This document shows positions 26,323 to 34,384 of a stretch of 39,458 nt of DNA, in pieces. The notes below the pieces were generated by a model. The model saw nothing but the letters and a program-made list of their open reading frames with translations. It was not told the origin of the DNA and searched no databases. Each line of letters begins with the position of its first letter. Position 1 is the stretch's first letter. This DNA is from Oscillospiraceae bacterium (GTDB taxonomy: Bacteria; Bacillota; Clostridia; Oscillospirales; Acutalibacteraceae). The position numbers and the translations under genes are program-made. The stretch spans positions 1 through 39,458 of the forward strand of contig WRMQ01000014.1 in NCBI GenBank assembly GCA_009777055.1, written 5' to 3'.

Positions 26323-26355
26323 ATTTGCTACAGTTATTCAGGAGGCGCAAAAATA

Positions 26356-26436
26356 ATGCTGAGAGCTTGTTCCAACATTATTATTATTGGCATTATCGCG
26401 ATTAGCGATGGTGCTGTTTTGCGTTTTGCTGGATAA
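26356..26436 (+). CDS. Isoleucine-rich leader peptide (26 residues)
   Basis: An ATG with AGGAGG 10 bases upstream opens a 26-codon frame ending in TAA at 26434-26436. It begins MLRACSN, then has four consecutive ATT codons (26377-26388), Gly, ATT, ATC, Ala and ATT: seven Ile codons within ten. It ends with SDGAVLRFAG. An intrinsic terminator follows 14 bases after the stop. Position, size, codon bias and terminator all match leader peptides that measure charged tRNA supply by ribosome stalling, here for tRNA-Ile. The genes behind it are not known isoleucine biosynthetic genes, which makes the case unusual. No T-box structure is seen. Confidence 0.85.
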   Translation: MLRACSNIIIIGIIAISDGAVLRFAG

Positions 26437-26487
26437 GGGCGCGCGGTTTCAAGCCCCCCTGCGGCAGACGCTGCGGGGGGCTTTTTT
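26421..26487 (+). terminator. Transcription attenuator: terminator with possible antiterminator strand
   Basis: The terminator arms AAGCCCCCC (26451-26459) and GGGGGGCTT (26475-26483) are followed by T residues to 26487. GCGTTTTGCTG (26421-26431), which encodes the last leader residues, can pair with CGGCAGACGC (26462-26471) in the terminator loop region: about 10 pairs including two G-U, with one bulged T. A ribosome stalled at the Ile codons would leave 26421-26431 free, whereas one at the stop codon would cover it. The terminator is clear; the antiterminator pairing is my inference. Confidence 0.8.
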
Positions 26488-26529
26488 ATTGGCGCGTCAA
26501 ACAATTTATAGAGCATAGGAGGAATTATC

Positions 26530-27111
26530 ATGACAGAGCAACTGGTGGAAATCGGCGGCAGGCTAGCCGCGCTCCGGGACATCATGGACATCTCGGTGGA
26601 AAAGATGGCGGAGGAGCTGCATCTCAGCCCCGAGGAGTACCTGGCCTATGAGCGGGGCCAGCGGGACTACAACTTCAGCTTTCTCTATAACGCAGCGAAC
26701 ATCCTTGGCGTGGACCACCTGAATATTATCCGGGGGGAATCCCCCAAGCTGCACTCCTGCGCCCTGACCAGAAGCGGCGAGGGCTACAACATCGAACGCG
26801 AGGCCTACGACTACAAGCATCTGGCTTATACCTTTAAAGACAGGATGGCCGACCCCTACCTGGTGACCGTGGAGCCCGGTAAAAACGAGCTGCTCACCTG
26901 GTATTCCCACGAGGGGCAGGAGTTCAACTACATGGTGTCCGGCACCATGGAGGTCCTCCACGGCAGCGCCGTTTATGAGATGAAGGAGGGCGACAGCATT
27001 TTCTTCGATTCCGGCCTGCCCCACACCATGAAGGCCCTGGGCGACAAGGCCGCGCGCTTTATCGCCGTGGTGATCAAGCCCGACGGCGCGCACGAAGAGA
27101 AAGGAGAATAA
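26530..27111 (+). CDS. XRE-family regulator with C-terminal cupin domain
   Basis: A 193-residue protein. Residues ~8-62 form a helix-turn-helix of the XRE type (LAALRDIMDISVEKMAEEL, then SPEEYLAYERGQ). Residues ~110-185 form a cupin (EPGKNELLTWYSHEGQEFNYMVSG, EGDSIFFDSGLPHTMKAL), a ligand-sensing barrel. Proteins of this class sense small molecules and control neighbouring metabolic genes. It is the first gene behind the isoleucine attenuator and is followed 5 bases later by an acyl-CoA synthetase, so both are one operon. By inference it could sense a branched acid or acyl-CoA and give a second layer of control. The ATG at 26530 follows ATAGGAGGAATTATC. Confidence 0.88.
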   Translation: MTEQLVEIGGRLAALRDIMDISVEKMAEELHLSPEEYLAYERGQRDYNFSFLYNAANILGVDHLNIIRGESPKLHSCALTRSGEGYNIEREAYDYKHLAYTFKDRMADPYLVTVEPGKNELLTWYSHEGQEFNYMVSGTMEVLHGSAVYEMKEGDSIFFDSGLPHTMKALGDKAARFIAVVIKPDGAHEEKGE

Positions 27112-27116
27112 GCCCT

Positions 27117-28802
27117 ATGCCGATGTATGAAAAATTCACGGGCCGCCACCGCGACGATTTCGCCACGCTGGAGGACCTGGAACGCAACTATAAGCTCACT
27201 GTGCCCGGCAACTTCAACTTTGTTTTCGACTGCCTGGACGTGATGGCCGCCGAAACCCCCGATGCCCTTGCCCTGCTGTGGATCTCCGGCGAGGGGGAGG
27301 AAAAGCGCTTCAGCTATGAGGATATCCGCCGCCTTTCGGTGAAGGCCGCGAACTTCTTTTTGGCCCAGGGCATGCGGCGGGGCGACATGGTCATGCTCAC
27401 CATGAGCCGCGACTGGCGCTACTGGCCGGTGCTTATGGGATTGCACCGCATGGGTGCCGTCGCCGTGCCCGCCACCATCCAGCTGACGAAGAAGGACATC
27501 GAATACCGCATGAACGCCGCCTCCATCAAGATGCTGCTGACGACGCCGCGCTTTGGCGTGGTGCAGGCCATGGAGGAGGCTCTGCCCGAGTGTCCCACCG
27601 TGGAAAAGCTGGCCGTGTTCGGCGGCGGCACGCCCAATGAGCGCTGGATTGATTTCGACGCGGAGCTCGAGCGCGCCCCCGAAACGCCGGTGGAGCGGGG
27701 CAACCTGAAAAGCGATATGATGCTCATGGCCTTTTCCTCGGGCACCACGGGGTATCCCAAGATGGTCTGGCATGATTACACCTATCCCCTGGGGCATGTG
27801 ATCACCGGCTGCTTCTGGCACCGCTGCGAGGAGGGCGGGCTGCATTTTACCATTTCGGACACCGGCTGGCTCAAGAGCCTTTGGGGCAAGATGTACAGCC
27901 AGTGGCTGGCGGGCAGCGCCGTGTTTACCTATGACTTCGACAGGTTCAGCGCGCCCGATATTCTGGAAAAGCTGGAAAAATACAGGGTCACGACCTTCTG
28001 CGCGCCGCCGACGATGTATCGCTTCCTAATCCAGGAGGATCTGAAAAAGTATGACCTTTCCGCGCTCAGGCACTGCGCCACGGCGGGCGAGGCCCTCAAC
28101 CCGGAGGTCTACAAGGTCTGGCTGGCGGGTACGGGGCTCAAGCTCTTCGAGGGCTTCGGACAGACCGAGACCACCCTCAGCTGCTGGACAGGCTACCCCT
28201 GGATGCAGCCGCGCCTGGGCTCCATGGGGCTGCCCTCGCCCGGTTACCGCATGATCATCGCCGACGAGGACGGCAGCGAGGTGGCTCCCGGCGTCACCGG
28301 CGAAATCTGCATCCGCACGGACGAGGCCGGCGGCGGCAAGCCCTTCGGCATGTTCTCCGGCTATTACCGCGACGAGGAAATGACCAGACGCATCTGGCAC
28401 GACGATCTGTACCATACCGGCGACACCGCCTACCGGGACGAGATCGGCTTTCTGTGGTATATCGGCCGCACGGACGACGTCATCAAGTCCTCCGGCTACC
28501 GCATCGGGCCCTTCGAGGTGGAAAGCGTGATGCTTGAGCACCCCGCCGTCACCGAGTGCGCCGTCACCGGCGTGCCGGACCCCCAGCGCGGCTTCGCCGT
28601 AAAGGCCACCGTCGTGCTCAGCCAGGGCTTTCAAGGCTCCGCTCTGCTGACTAAGGAGCTGCAGGATTATGTGAAAAAGAACACCGCGCCCTATAAATAC
28701 CCCCGCATCGTGGAATATGTCGACGCCCTTCCAAAGACCGTCAACGGAAAAATCCGCCGGTCGGAGATCCGCGCGAAGGACATGGAAAAGGCCAAAAGCT
28801 GA
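27117..28802 (+). CDS. AMP-forming acyl-CoA synthetase (medium-chain/branched-chain type)
   Basis: A 561-residue member of the ANL (acyl-CoA synthetase) superfamily. Motifs: the P-loop-like AFSSGTTGYPKMV near residue 203-216, GEALNPEVY, GFGQTETT (A5-type), YHTGDTAYRDE (A7/A8), the hinge GRTDDVIKSSGYRIGPFEVES, and the C-terminal catalytic lysine in KTVNGKIRRSEIR. It makes acyl-AMP and then acyl-CoA from a free acid, ATP and CoA. Overall it most resembles the medium-chain acyl-CoA synthetase group. Context (isoleucine attenuator) points to 2-methylbutyrate or related branched acids as substrate, which is inference. An aromatic acid is the main alternative. It is the last gene of the operon. Confidence 0.88.
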   Translation: MPMYEKFTGRHRDDFATLEDLERNYKLTVPGNFNFVFDCLDVMAAETPDALALLWISGEGEEKRFSYEDIRRLSVKAANFFLAQGMRRGDMVMLTMSRDWRYWPVLMGLHRMGAVAVPATIQLTKKDIEYRMNAASIKMLLTTPRFGVVQAMEEALPECPTVEKLAVFGGGTPNERWIDFDAELERAPETPVERGNLKSDMMLMAFSSGTTGYPKMVWHDYTYPLGHVITGCFWHRCEEGGLHFTISDTGWLKSLWGKMYSQWLAGSAVFTYDFDRFSAPDILEKLEKYRVTTFCAPPTMYRFLIQEDLKKYDLSALRHCATAGEALNPEVYKVWLAGTGLKLFEGFGQTETTLSCWTGYPWMQPRLGSMGLPSPGYRMIIADEDGSEVAPGVTGEICIRTDEAGGGKPFGMFSGYYRDEEMTRRIWHDDLYHTGDTAYRDEIGFLWYIGRTDDVIKSSGYRIGPFEVESVMLEHPAVTECAVTGVPDPQRGFAVKATVVLSQGFQGSALLTKELQDYVKKNTAPYKYPRIVEYVDALPKTVNGKIRRSEIRAKDMEKAKS

Positions 28803-28812
28803 GCAGTAAATG

Positions 28813-28855
28813 AACGCGAAAGCCGGCAGCGAGACATGCTGCCGGCTTTCGCGTT
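28813..28855 (+). terminator. Large palindrome after the acyl-CoA synthetase
   Basis: AACGCGAAAGCCGGCAGC (28813-28830) and its exact complement (28838-28855) form an 18-bp stem with a 7-base loop. Only two T residues follow directly, so it is a strong hairpin at the operon end but not a textbook terminator. Confidence 0.6.
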
Positions 28856-28874
28856 ATCTGTTTCATAAAATTCT

Positions 28875-28903
28875 TTGACAAACCCGCCGTCACGTGATAC
28901 AAT
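28875..28903 (+). promoter_or_regulatory. Promoter of the metal ABC transporter genes
   Basis: -35 TTGACA (28875-28880), 17-base spacer, -10 TACAAT (28898-28903). I see no clear Zur, MntR or Fur palindrome overlapping it. Confidence 0.7.
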
Positions 28904-28963
28904 AATCAGAATGGCGGTCTTTGGATTAAAAACGACAATGCCGAAGGGGAGTGCTGTTTCCGC

Positions 28964-29728
28964 ATGCAAGGTCAACTGCCGGTTCTGGAATGCCGCGCGC
29001 TCTGCCTCGGGTACGAGCGCCGCGAGGTGCTGCACGAGCTTTCTTTTGTTTTGCGTGAAGGGGAGCGTCTATGCGTGCTGGGCGAAAACGGCACAGGCAA
29101 AAGCACCCTGCTGTTGGCACTGCTGGGGCTGAAGCGGCCCACGAAGGGCGAAATTATTTATGGCGCGGATTCCGCCCGCAGGCAGATCGGCTACTTGCCG
29201 CAGCAGCTGGCGGTGCAGCAGGATTTTCCCGCCAGGGCGGTGGAGGTTGTGCGTTCCGGTTTTCTGGGCGCCATGGGCCCCAAGGCCTGGTACACCCGGG
29301 AGCAAAGGGCGCGCGCGGGTGAGATCATGGCGCAGCTGGGTGTGGCCGAGCTGGCGGACCGCTGCTTCCGCGAGCTTTCCGGGGGGCAGCAGCGGCGGGT
29401 GCTGCTGGCGCGCGCGCTGTGCGCCACGCGGCGGCTGCTCCTGCTGGACGAGCCCGAGGCCGGACTGGATCCCATCGCCGCGAAGGAGCTGGCGCAGCTC
29501 ATCCGCGCATTGCACAAGGACAAGGGCATCGCGGTTATCCAGGTATCGCATGAGGTGGAAAGCGCCCTGGACGGCGCGGATTACGTGCTGCACCTCACCC
29601 GCGGCGCTTTTGAGGGCGACCGTTTTTTCGGCACGGCGGAGGAATACCGCGCGAGTCCGCTGGGGCAGGATTACATGATGAATTGCAGGGCAGGCCGGCA
29701 AGCCGCCCGGAGAGTCGAGTATGAATGA
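28964..29728 (+). CDS. Metal-type ABC transporter ATPase (ZnuC/MntB-like)
   Basis: A 254-residue ATP-binding subunit with Walker A GENGTGKST at 40-48, Q-loop GYLPQQ, signature ELSGGQQRR, Walker B LLLLDEPEAGLDP and the switch histidine in VSHEVE. The partner permease and overall pattern (GYLPQQ, DFPARAVEVV) match the family that imports zinc or manganese. The next gene overlaps by 8 bases and encodes the membrane subunit. The ATG at 28964 has AAGGGGAG upstream at a rather long distance. No binding-protein gene is next to it, so the substrate receptor must be encoded elsewhere or the pair works differently. Confidence 0.88.
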   Translation: MQGQLPVLECRALCLGYERREVLHELSFVLREGERLCVLGENGTGKSTLLLALLGLKRPTKGEIIYGADSARRQIGYLPQQLAVQQDFPARAVEVVRSGFLGAMGPKAWYTREQRARAGEIMAQLGVAELADRCFRELSGGQQRRVLLARALCATRRLLLLDEPEAGLDPIAAKELAQLIRALHKDKGIAVIQVSHEVESALDGADYVLHLTRGAFEGDRFFGTAEEYRASPLGQDYMMNCRAGRQAARRVEYE

Positions 29729-30578
29729 TTTTATAGCGCAGCTGCTGGAAATAACGCAATACACCTTTCTGAGGCGGGGGCTGGCGGTGGGTATGCTGGT
29801 CACGCTGTGCGCGGCGCTGCTGGGGGTTACGCTGGTGCTGCGGCACTATTCCATGATCGGCGACGGCTTATCGCATATCGGTTTCGGGGCCTTGGCGGTG
29901 GCCGCCGCCTTCCAGTGGGCGCCGCTGCCCGTGGCGCTGCCCGCCGTGATGCTTTCCGCCTTTTTGCTGCTGCACGACGGCAAGGGCGCCCGCAAGCTCC
30001 GGGGCGACGCGGCGGTGGCCATTTTTTCCACCAGCTGCCTGGCGCTGGGCGTGCTGATCCTCAGCTTCCGCGGCGGCTCCAACGTGGATTTAATGAACTA
30101 TATGTTTGGGAGCATTCTTTCTCTCACTCAGAATGATCTCTGGCTGAGCCTGGCCCTGAGCGCGGTGGTTTTGCCTGGCTTTCTCTGGTTCTTCCACAGG
30201 ATTTTCAGCCTGACCTTCGACCCCTCCTTCGCCCGGGCCACGGGCGTCAAAACGCAGGCATACCAACTGTTCACCGCGGGCCTCACGGCGCTTACCGTGG
30301 TGCTTGGCATGCGCATGATGGGTACGCTGCTCATTTCAAGCCTGATGATCTTTCCCGCGCTCATCGCCATGCGGGTATGCAAGAGCTTCCGGGGCGTCGC
30401 CGTATGCGCGGCCCTCGTGGCGGCGGCATGCTTTGTCATCGGCTTTGTCCTCTCATGCACGGTGCGGCGGGGCCTGCCTACGGGGGCGACGATTGTAGTC
30501 ACGAACCTGTGCGCGTTTGGCATTTTCGCGGTAGCGGGCAGAATCCGCTGGCGAAACCGGACGCATTGTGGAGATTGA
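29721..30578 (+). CDS. Metal-type ABC transporter permease (ZnuB/MntC-like)
   Basis: A 285-residue membrane protein of the ABC-3 family with about eight hydrophobic segments. Typical stretches are LVTLCAALLGVTLVLRHYSMIGDGLSHIGFGALA near the N-terminus and RMMGTLLISSLMIFPALIA near the end. It forms the channel for zinc or manganese with the ATPase encoded just before. It overlaps that gene by 8 bases (ATGAATGA), so translation is coupled. It is followed 13 bases later by a YhcG-type nuclease instead of a binding protein or Fur-family regulator as often seen in Clostridia. Confidence 0.9.
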   Translation: MNDFIAQLLEITQYTFLRRGLAVGMLVTLCAALLGVTLVLRHYSMIGDGLSHIGFGALAVAAAFQWAPLPVALPAVMLSAFLLLHDGKGARKLRGDAAVAIFSTSCLALGVLILSFRGGSNVDLMNYMFGSILSLTQNDLWLSLALSAVVLPGFLWFFHRIFSLTFDPSFARATGVKTQAYQLFTAGLTALTVVLGMRMMGTLLISSLMIFPALIAMRVCKSFRGVAVCAALVAAACFVIGFVLSCTVRRGLPTGATIVVTNLCAFGIFAVAGRIRWRNRTHCGD

Positions 30579-30591
30579 AAGGAGCCTCGGT

Positions 30592-31596
30592 ATGAACCAA
30601 AATTTGGATCAAAGCGACGCAAACCGATTTAACGATGTGATGAAAATAGTGGAAGCCGCGCGGGAAAATGCCTACCGTAAGGTGAACGAGGAGCTCATTC
30701 GCATGTATTGGCAGGTTGGTGAGTATTTGAGCAATGCCACAAAAGGTAAGAACTATGGCGATTCGTTTATTCAGAAGCTGGCGGATTTTTTTGCCAGAGA
30801 ATACCCGGAAATCAAAGGATTCAACCGGCGCGGCCTGTACCGAATGAAACAATTCTATGAGACTTACGCCGGAAATGAGATCGTGTCAACACTGTTGACA
30901 CAATTGAATTGGTCGAATCACTTGAAGCTTTTATCCGCCTGCAAGTCAATAGAAGAGCGCATATTCTATATGCAGCTCGCAATTAAGGAACGCTATTCAG
31001 CCAGAGAGCTTGCGCGTCAAGTTGACAGCGCCTATTTTGAGCGCTATATGCTGTCTCAAAACCTCCCCAAACAGCTAAAAGCGAAACTAACTGAAAAAAT
31101 ATTTCTGGATAAATACGTTCTGGAATTTTTGGATATACCGGAGCCATTTAGCGAACACGATTTTCGCAATTCCATCATCCGTAATTTGAAGGATTTTATT
31201 CTTGAAATAGGTAAGGATTTCACCTTTGTCGGTTCTGAATATCGCGTTCAGGTCGGGATGCATGACTACTACATTGATCTTCTGTTTTTTCACAGAGGCT
31301 TGAGATGTTTGGTTGCCTTTGAGCTAAAAGCCGGCGAATTCATGGCTGAATATATTGGAAAAACGAACCTCTATCTTGAGGCGTTGGACAGAGAGGTCAG
31401 AAAGGAAAGCGAAAATCCCAGTGTCGGGGTGATTCTTTGCGCATCGCAAGACAATGAAGTCGTTGAGTACGCGCTTAATCGCAGCCTTTCGCCAACAATG
31501 GTCTCCGAATATAAACTGAAGCTGATCGACAAATCTCTGCTGCAAAAGAAACTCAGAGAGTATTTGACGTTGTCGGGGGGGATACTGGATGGCTGA
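30592..31596 (+). CDS. YhcG-type PD-(D/E)XK nuclease-like protein (DUF1016)
   Basis: A 334-residue protein. The N-terminal DUF1016 region has EELIRMYWQVGEYLS, then RRGLYRMKQFYETY and LNWSNHLKLL. The C-terminal domain carries a PD-(D/E)XK nuclease core: D229 in DYYIDLLFFHRG and E244 and K246 in VAFELKAGEF. Proteins of this family are often near mobile DNA or defence genes; the biological role is not settled. It has lower GC than both neighbours and more Lys, Asn and Tyr codons, suggesting transfer. The ATG at 30592 is used because AAAGGAG lies before it; a GTG at 30568 would overlap the permease. The next gene overlaps its stop by 8 bases. Confidence 0.85.
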   Translation: MNQNLDQSDANRFNDVMKIVEAARENAYRKVNEELIRMYWQVGEYLSNATKGKNYGDSFIQKLADFFAREYPEIKGFNRRGLYRMKQFYETYAGNEIVSTLLTQLNWSNHLKLLSACKSIEERIFYMQLAIKERYSARELARQVDSAYFERYMLSQNLPKQLKAKLTEKIFLDKYVLEFLDIPEPFSEHDFRNSIIRNLKDFILEIGKDFTFVGSEYRVQVGMHDYYIDLLFFHRGLRCLVAFELKAGEFMAEYIGKTNLYLEALDREVRKESENPSVGVILCASQDNEVVEYALNRSLSPTMVSEYKLKLIDKSLLQKKLREYLTLSGGILDG

Positions 31597-33091
31597 TAAA
31601 AGGATACCCTCCACATTTTCTCCATCCCTGACGCGCTTCGTTTGGGAGCACCGCTGGGGGATGGCCTTCCTTAACCTCACGGCCTTCGCCTTCGCCGCGC
31701 CCTTCCTCTTCTGGAACTGTATTCTCATGCCTATTGTGATGCAGGCGGCCCACGCGATGGAGCTGCTGCAGGGCCTGGGCGCGCTTTTCGCGCTGGGAAA
31801 CGTTCTGGCGCTGATGCTGGCGATGCTGGGAGCCGGCGGCTGTCTTTCGGCTCTGCGCGGGCTTCTGGACGGCAGCGGCGGTTATATTATCTCCGGCGTC
31901 TTCCGGGCCATGCGCCGCCGGGCAGGCAGCTCCCTGCTGGCCGGAGGACTGCTGGGCTTGTCCCTGGGGGTTATGCGCGCGGGCCTGATGAACCTGCGCA
32001 GTGTATCCGGCATGGGCTGGCGCTGCGCGCTGTCCGTAAGTCTCGCGCTGCAGTTCCTGCTGGTGTGCACGCTGTGCATCCTTGCCATGGCGCGGGACGA
32101 CGGGTGCCGGGCCAAGCCCCATCGTGTGTTTGCCGGCGCGGCGGCGGAGCTCCTGACGCGGCCCGGGCGGCAGCTGCTGTATGCTGTGGCCACCGTTGCG
32201 CCTTTGGCCGTGTTTTTCCTTTGGCAAAACGCGGCGCTGACCGTGATCGGCCTGCTGCTGACCGCCGCCGCGCCCTTACCTGTCATGTTGATCTGGAGCC
32301 GCCGCGCGCCGTGCATATCCGGCGGGCAAAGCGCCAAGGCTCTAATTGGTATCCTGCTCTTCGCGGGGCTTTCGGCGGTTCCGGCCCTGGCGGTTTCGCC
32401 CTGGAACAGCGTGCGCGCCACCCTGCGGGAGTCCATGGCCTTTCTGTTCCGGCTCACGATGCAGGATGCCGACAACGGCACAATCCGGGATATGCTGGCC
32501 AACAGCAGCGTATGGCCCGTGGTGGCCGCGGCGATTCTGGGCACCGGCTGCTGCGTGGTGGTGAGCTACGTCTGCGCTTGTTATCGGTTTAAAGGGAGGA
32601 AGACAATGCTTGCCCTCGCGGTTACCCTGCAGCTGCTGCCCCTTCTTTCCAGCTACGCCTCTCTGGAGCAGCTGCTGCGCAATCTCCGGCTGCCCATCAC
32701 GCCGGTGCTGCTGGGGGTCGTTTGGACGCTGCTGTATCTGCTGCTGAGCCTCCTGCTCTACCGGCGCTTTGCCTCCCTGCGCCCGGAATTGCTTCGCAGA
32801 CAGGAGAAAAGCGGCGTATCGGGGCCGCGGCTGCTGTTCTATCACGCCTTGCCGCGGGTGCGGCTGTATATCGCGGCGCTGCTGGTTTTGGTGACCCTGG
32901 GCTGCTGGAATGACGCCCTGGCGCCTTTCTGGCATCTGAAGCAGCTGGGCGCGTTCACCGTAAGCAGTTACCTGTGGGAGACCATGCGCGGCACACGGGA
33001 GCCTCTGCTGTATCTGTGCGTTTTCGCCGCGGCGCTGGCCGTGCTGACCGCGCTGCCTAATTTACTGCGAAAAAGGAGAAAGCTTCCATGA
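31589..33091 (+). CDS. Polytopic membrane protein: DUF624-like half plus degenerate sugar-permease-like half
   Basis: A 500-residue protein with roughly ten hydrophobic segments. The first ~240 residues resemble DUF624 (YesL) membrane proteins (FLNLTAFAFAAPFLFW, then ARDDG). The second half reads like a worn MalG-type carbohydrate ABC permease. NSSVWPVVAAAILG and CYRFKGRKTM match the NS-x-x-V and AYRFRGR segments, the EAA loop around 395-425 is reduced to QEKSGVSGPRLLFYHALP, and CWNDALAPFWHL matches the W-N-D-F-L-W-P segment. These matches are by eye. The EAA glutamate-alanine pair is missing, so normal coupling to an ATPase is doubtful. It overlaps galM by 4 bases, which fits a link to sugar metabolism. 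Function unknown. Confidence 0.6.
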   Translation: MADKRIPSTFSPSLTRFVWEHRWGMAFLNLTAFAFAAPFLFWNCILMPIVMQAAHAMELLQGLGALFALGNVLALMLAMLGAGGCLSALRGLLDGSGGYIISGVFRAMRRRAGSSLLAGGLLGLSLGVMRAGLMNLRSVSGMGWRCALSVSLALQFLLVCTLCILAMARDDGCRAKPHRVFAGAAAELLTRPGRQLLYAVATVAPLAVFFLWQNAALTVIGLLLTAAAPLPVMLIWSRRAPCISGGQSAKALIGILLFAGLSAVPALAVSPWNSVRATLRESMAFLFRLTMQDADNGTIRDMLANSSVWPVVAAAILGTGCCVVVSYVCACYRFKGRKTMLALAVTLQLLPLLSSYASLEQLLRNLRLPITPVLLGVVWTLLYLLLSLLLYRRFASLRPELLRRQEKSGVSGPRLLFYHALPRVRLYIAALLVLVTLGCWNDALAPFWHLKQLGAFTVSSYLWETMRGTREPLLYLCVFAAALAVLTALPNLLRKRRKLP

Positions 33092-34107
33092 GCATCAAGC
33101 GTGAATTCTACGGTACCATGCCAAACGGCAGGGAGGTCACGGCGTTTGTGATCGAAAATCAAAAATTGCGCGCCCGCGTTCTGGACTATGGCGCGGCGCT
33201 GGACGCCCTTTGGGTTCCCGACCGGGAGGGGCGCGCGCTGAATATCCTGCAGACCTTCGAATCCCTGGAGGAGCGCCTGGCGCGCTCGTCGTACCAGGGC
33301 GAGACCGTGGGGCGTTTCGCCAACCGCATCGCGGGCGCGCGTTTTTGCCTGAATGGGCGGGAGCACAGGGTCACGGCGAACCAGGGGGGCAATATCTGCC
33401 TGCACGGCGCCGCCGCGTTTTCCCACGCCCTCTGGGAGGCCGAAGCCGCCGGCGAAAACACCGTAGAGCTGCGTTTGACCAGCCCCGCCGGGGATCAGGG
33501 CTTTCCGGGCAGGGTGGAGGCCCTGCTGCGCTATGTGCTTACCGAAGACGCCCTTGAGATCCAGTACAGTGCCGTCAGCGACGAGGACACCATTCTCAAC
33601 CTCACCAATCACGCGTACTATAACTTGAAGGGGGAGGGCCTCATTCTGGATCATCTGCTGCGGATCGACGCGGCGGCCTTTCTGCCCACGGATGAAAATT
33701 CCATTCCCACCGGGGAGCTGCGCGCCGTGGAGGGTACGGCATTCGATTTCCGCGCGGCAAAGCCCATCGGGCGGGATATTGGCGCGCCCGACGAGCAGCT
33801 GATCCGCTGCAGGGGCTATGACCACAACTACTGCCTCAGCGGGAACGGTCCCGCCGCCGTCGTCGCGGAGCCCGCGTCGGGCCGCCGCATGACACTGTAT
33901 ACCGACCAGCCAGGTGTACAGCTTTACACGGGCAATTTTCTCGACGATCCCGGCAAGGACGGCATCCGCTACAGCGGCTTCTGCCTGGAAACCCAGGCCT
34001 GGCCCGACAGCCCGAACCGCCCGGAGTTCCCCAGCTGCGTTTTGCGGGGAGGGGAGGAGTACCGGACGTTTACGAAGATGGTGTTTGATCTGGTTTCACA
34101 ATCATAG
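33088..34107 (+). CDS. galM: Aldose 1-epimerase (galactose mutarotase)
   Basis: A 339-residue enzyme that interconverts the alpha and beta anomers of hexoses. Family markers are GRFANRIAGARF near residues 76-87, LHGA at 105-108 (general acid/base side), the catalytic histidine H175 in NLTNHAYYNL, GYDHNYCL, and the catalytic glutamate in GFCLETQAWPDSPN near 306. Length is normal. Its ATG overlaps the stop of the membrane-protein gene by 4 bases, so the two are translated together. It closes the unit that starts with the metal transporter or the YhcG-type gene. Confidence 0.93.
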   Translation: MSIKREFYGTMPNGREVTAFVIENQKLRARVLDYGAALDALWVPDREGRALNILQTFESLEERLARSSYQGETVGRFANRIAGARFCLNGREHRVTANQGGNICLHGAAAFSHALWEAEAAGENTVELRLTSPAGDQGFPGRVEALLRYVLTEDALEIQYSAVSDEDTILNLTNHAYYNLKGEGLILDHLLRIDAAAFLPTDENSIPTGELRAVEGTAFDFRAAKPIGRDIGAPDEQLIRCRGYDHNYCLSGNGPAAVVAEPASGRRMTLYTDQPGVQLYTGNFLDDPGKDGIRYSGFCLETQAWPDSPNRPEFPSCVLRGGEEYRTFTKMVFDLVSQS

Positions 34108-34143
34108 CCGTGTTGAATTTTTCTTTTATAAAATATTAAGCTG

Positions 34144-34322
34144 TTTTAGCCGGTTGCAGTGATTTTCCGCAAAGAGGGCAAAGCGAAAACCGCAAAAGCC
34201 TCCTTTGAAAGCAAAGGAGGTGCCCCAAAGGGGCGGAGGAATTTTGCGCGCGAGCGCATGTGCCCTGGATCGTCCCGCTTCGCCGCGGGAAAAGAACAGC
34301 ATATCACCAAAATTGTCTAAAA
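34144..34322. repeat. Structured dispersed repeat, copy B
   Basis: This fills most of the galM-yhbY gap. It shares with copy A the flank GCAGTGATT-TTCCGCA, then hairpin 1 (CCTCCTTTGAAAG and its complement, 34199-34220), hairpin 2 (TGCCCCAAAGGGGC), GGAGGAATTTTGCGCGCGAG, CCGCTTCGCCGCGG and AAAAGAACAGCATATCAC. It lacks the ~100-base reverse unit of copy A, so it is the simpler form. The adjoining 34328-34372 is very AT-rich and may hold the yhbY promoter. Confidence 0.88.
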
Positions 34323-34384
34323 GAGCCAAATATTATATAAAATTATAATATATAAAATATAAAATAAGTGATCGGAGCAATAGG

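Noticed and set aside
26323-26530. T-box riboswitch before the XRE-cupin gene
   Set aside because: No T-box consensus or specifier loop is seen; a short Ile-rich reading frame and a terminator explain the leader better.
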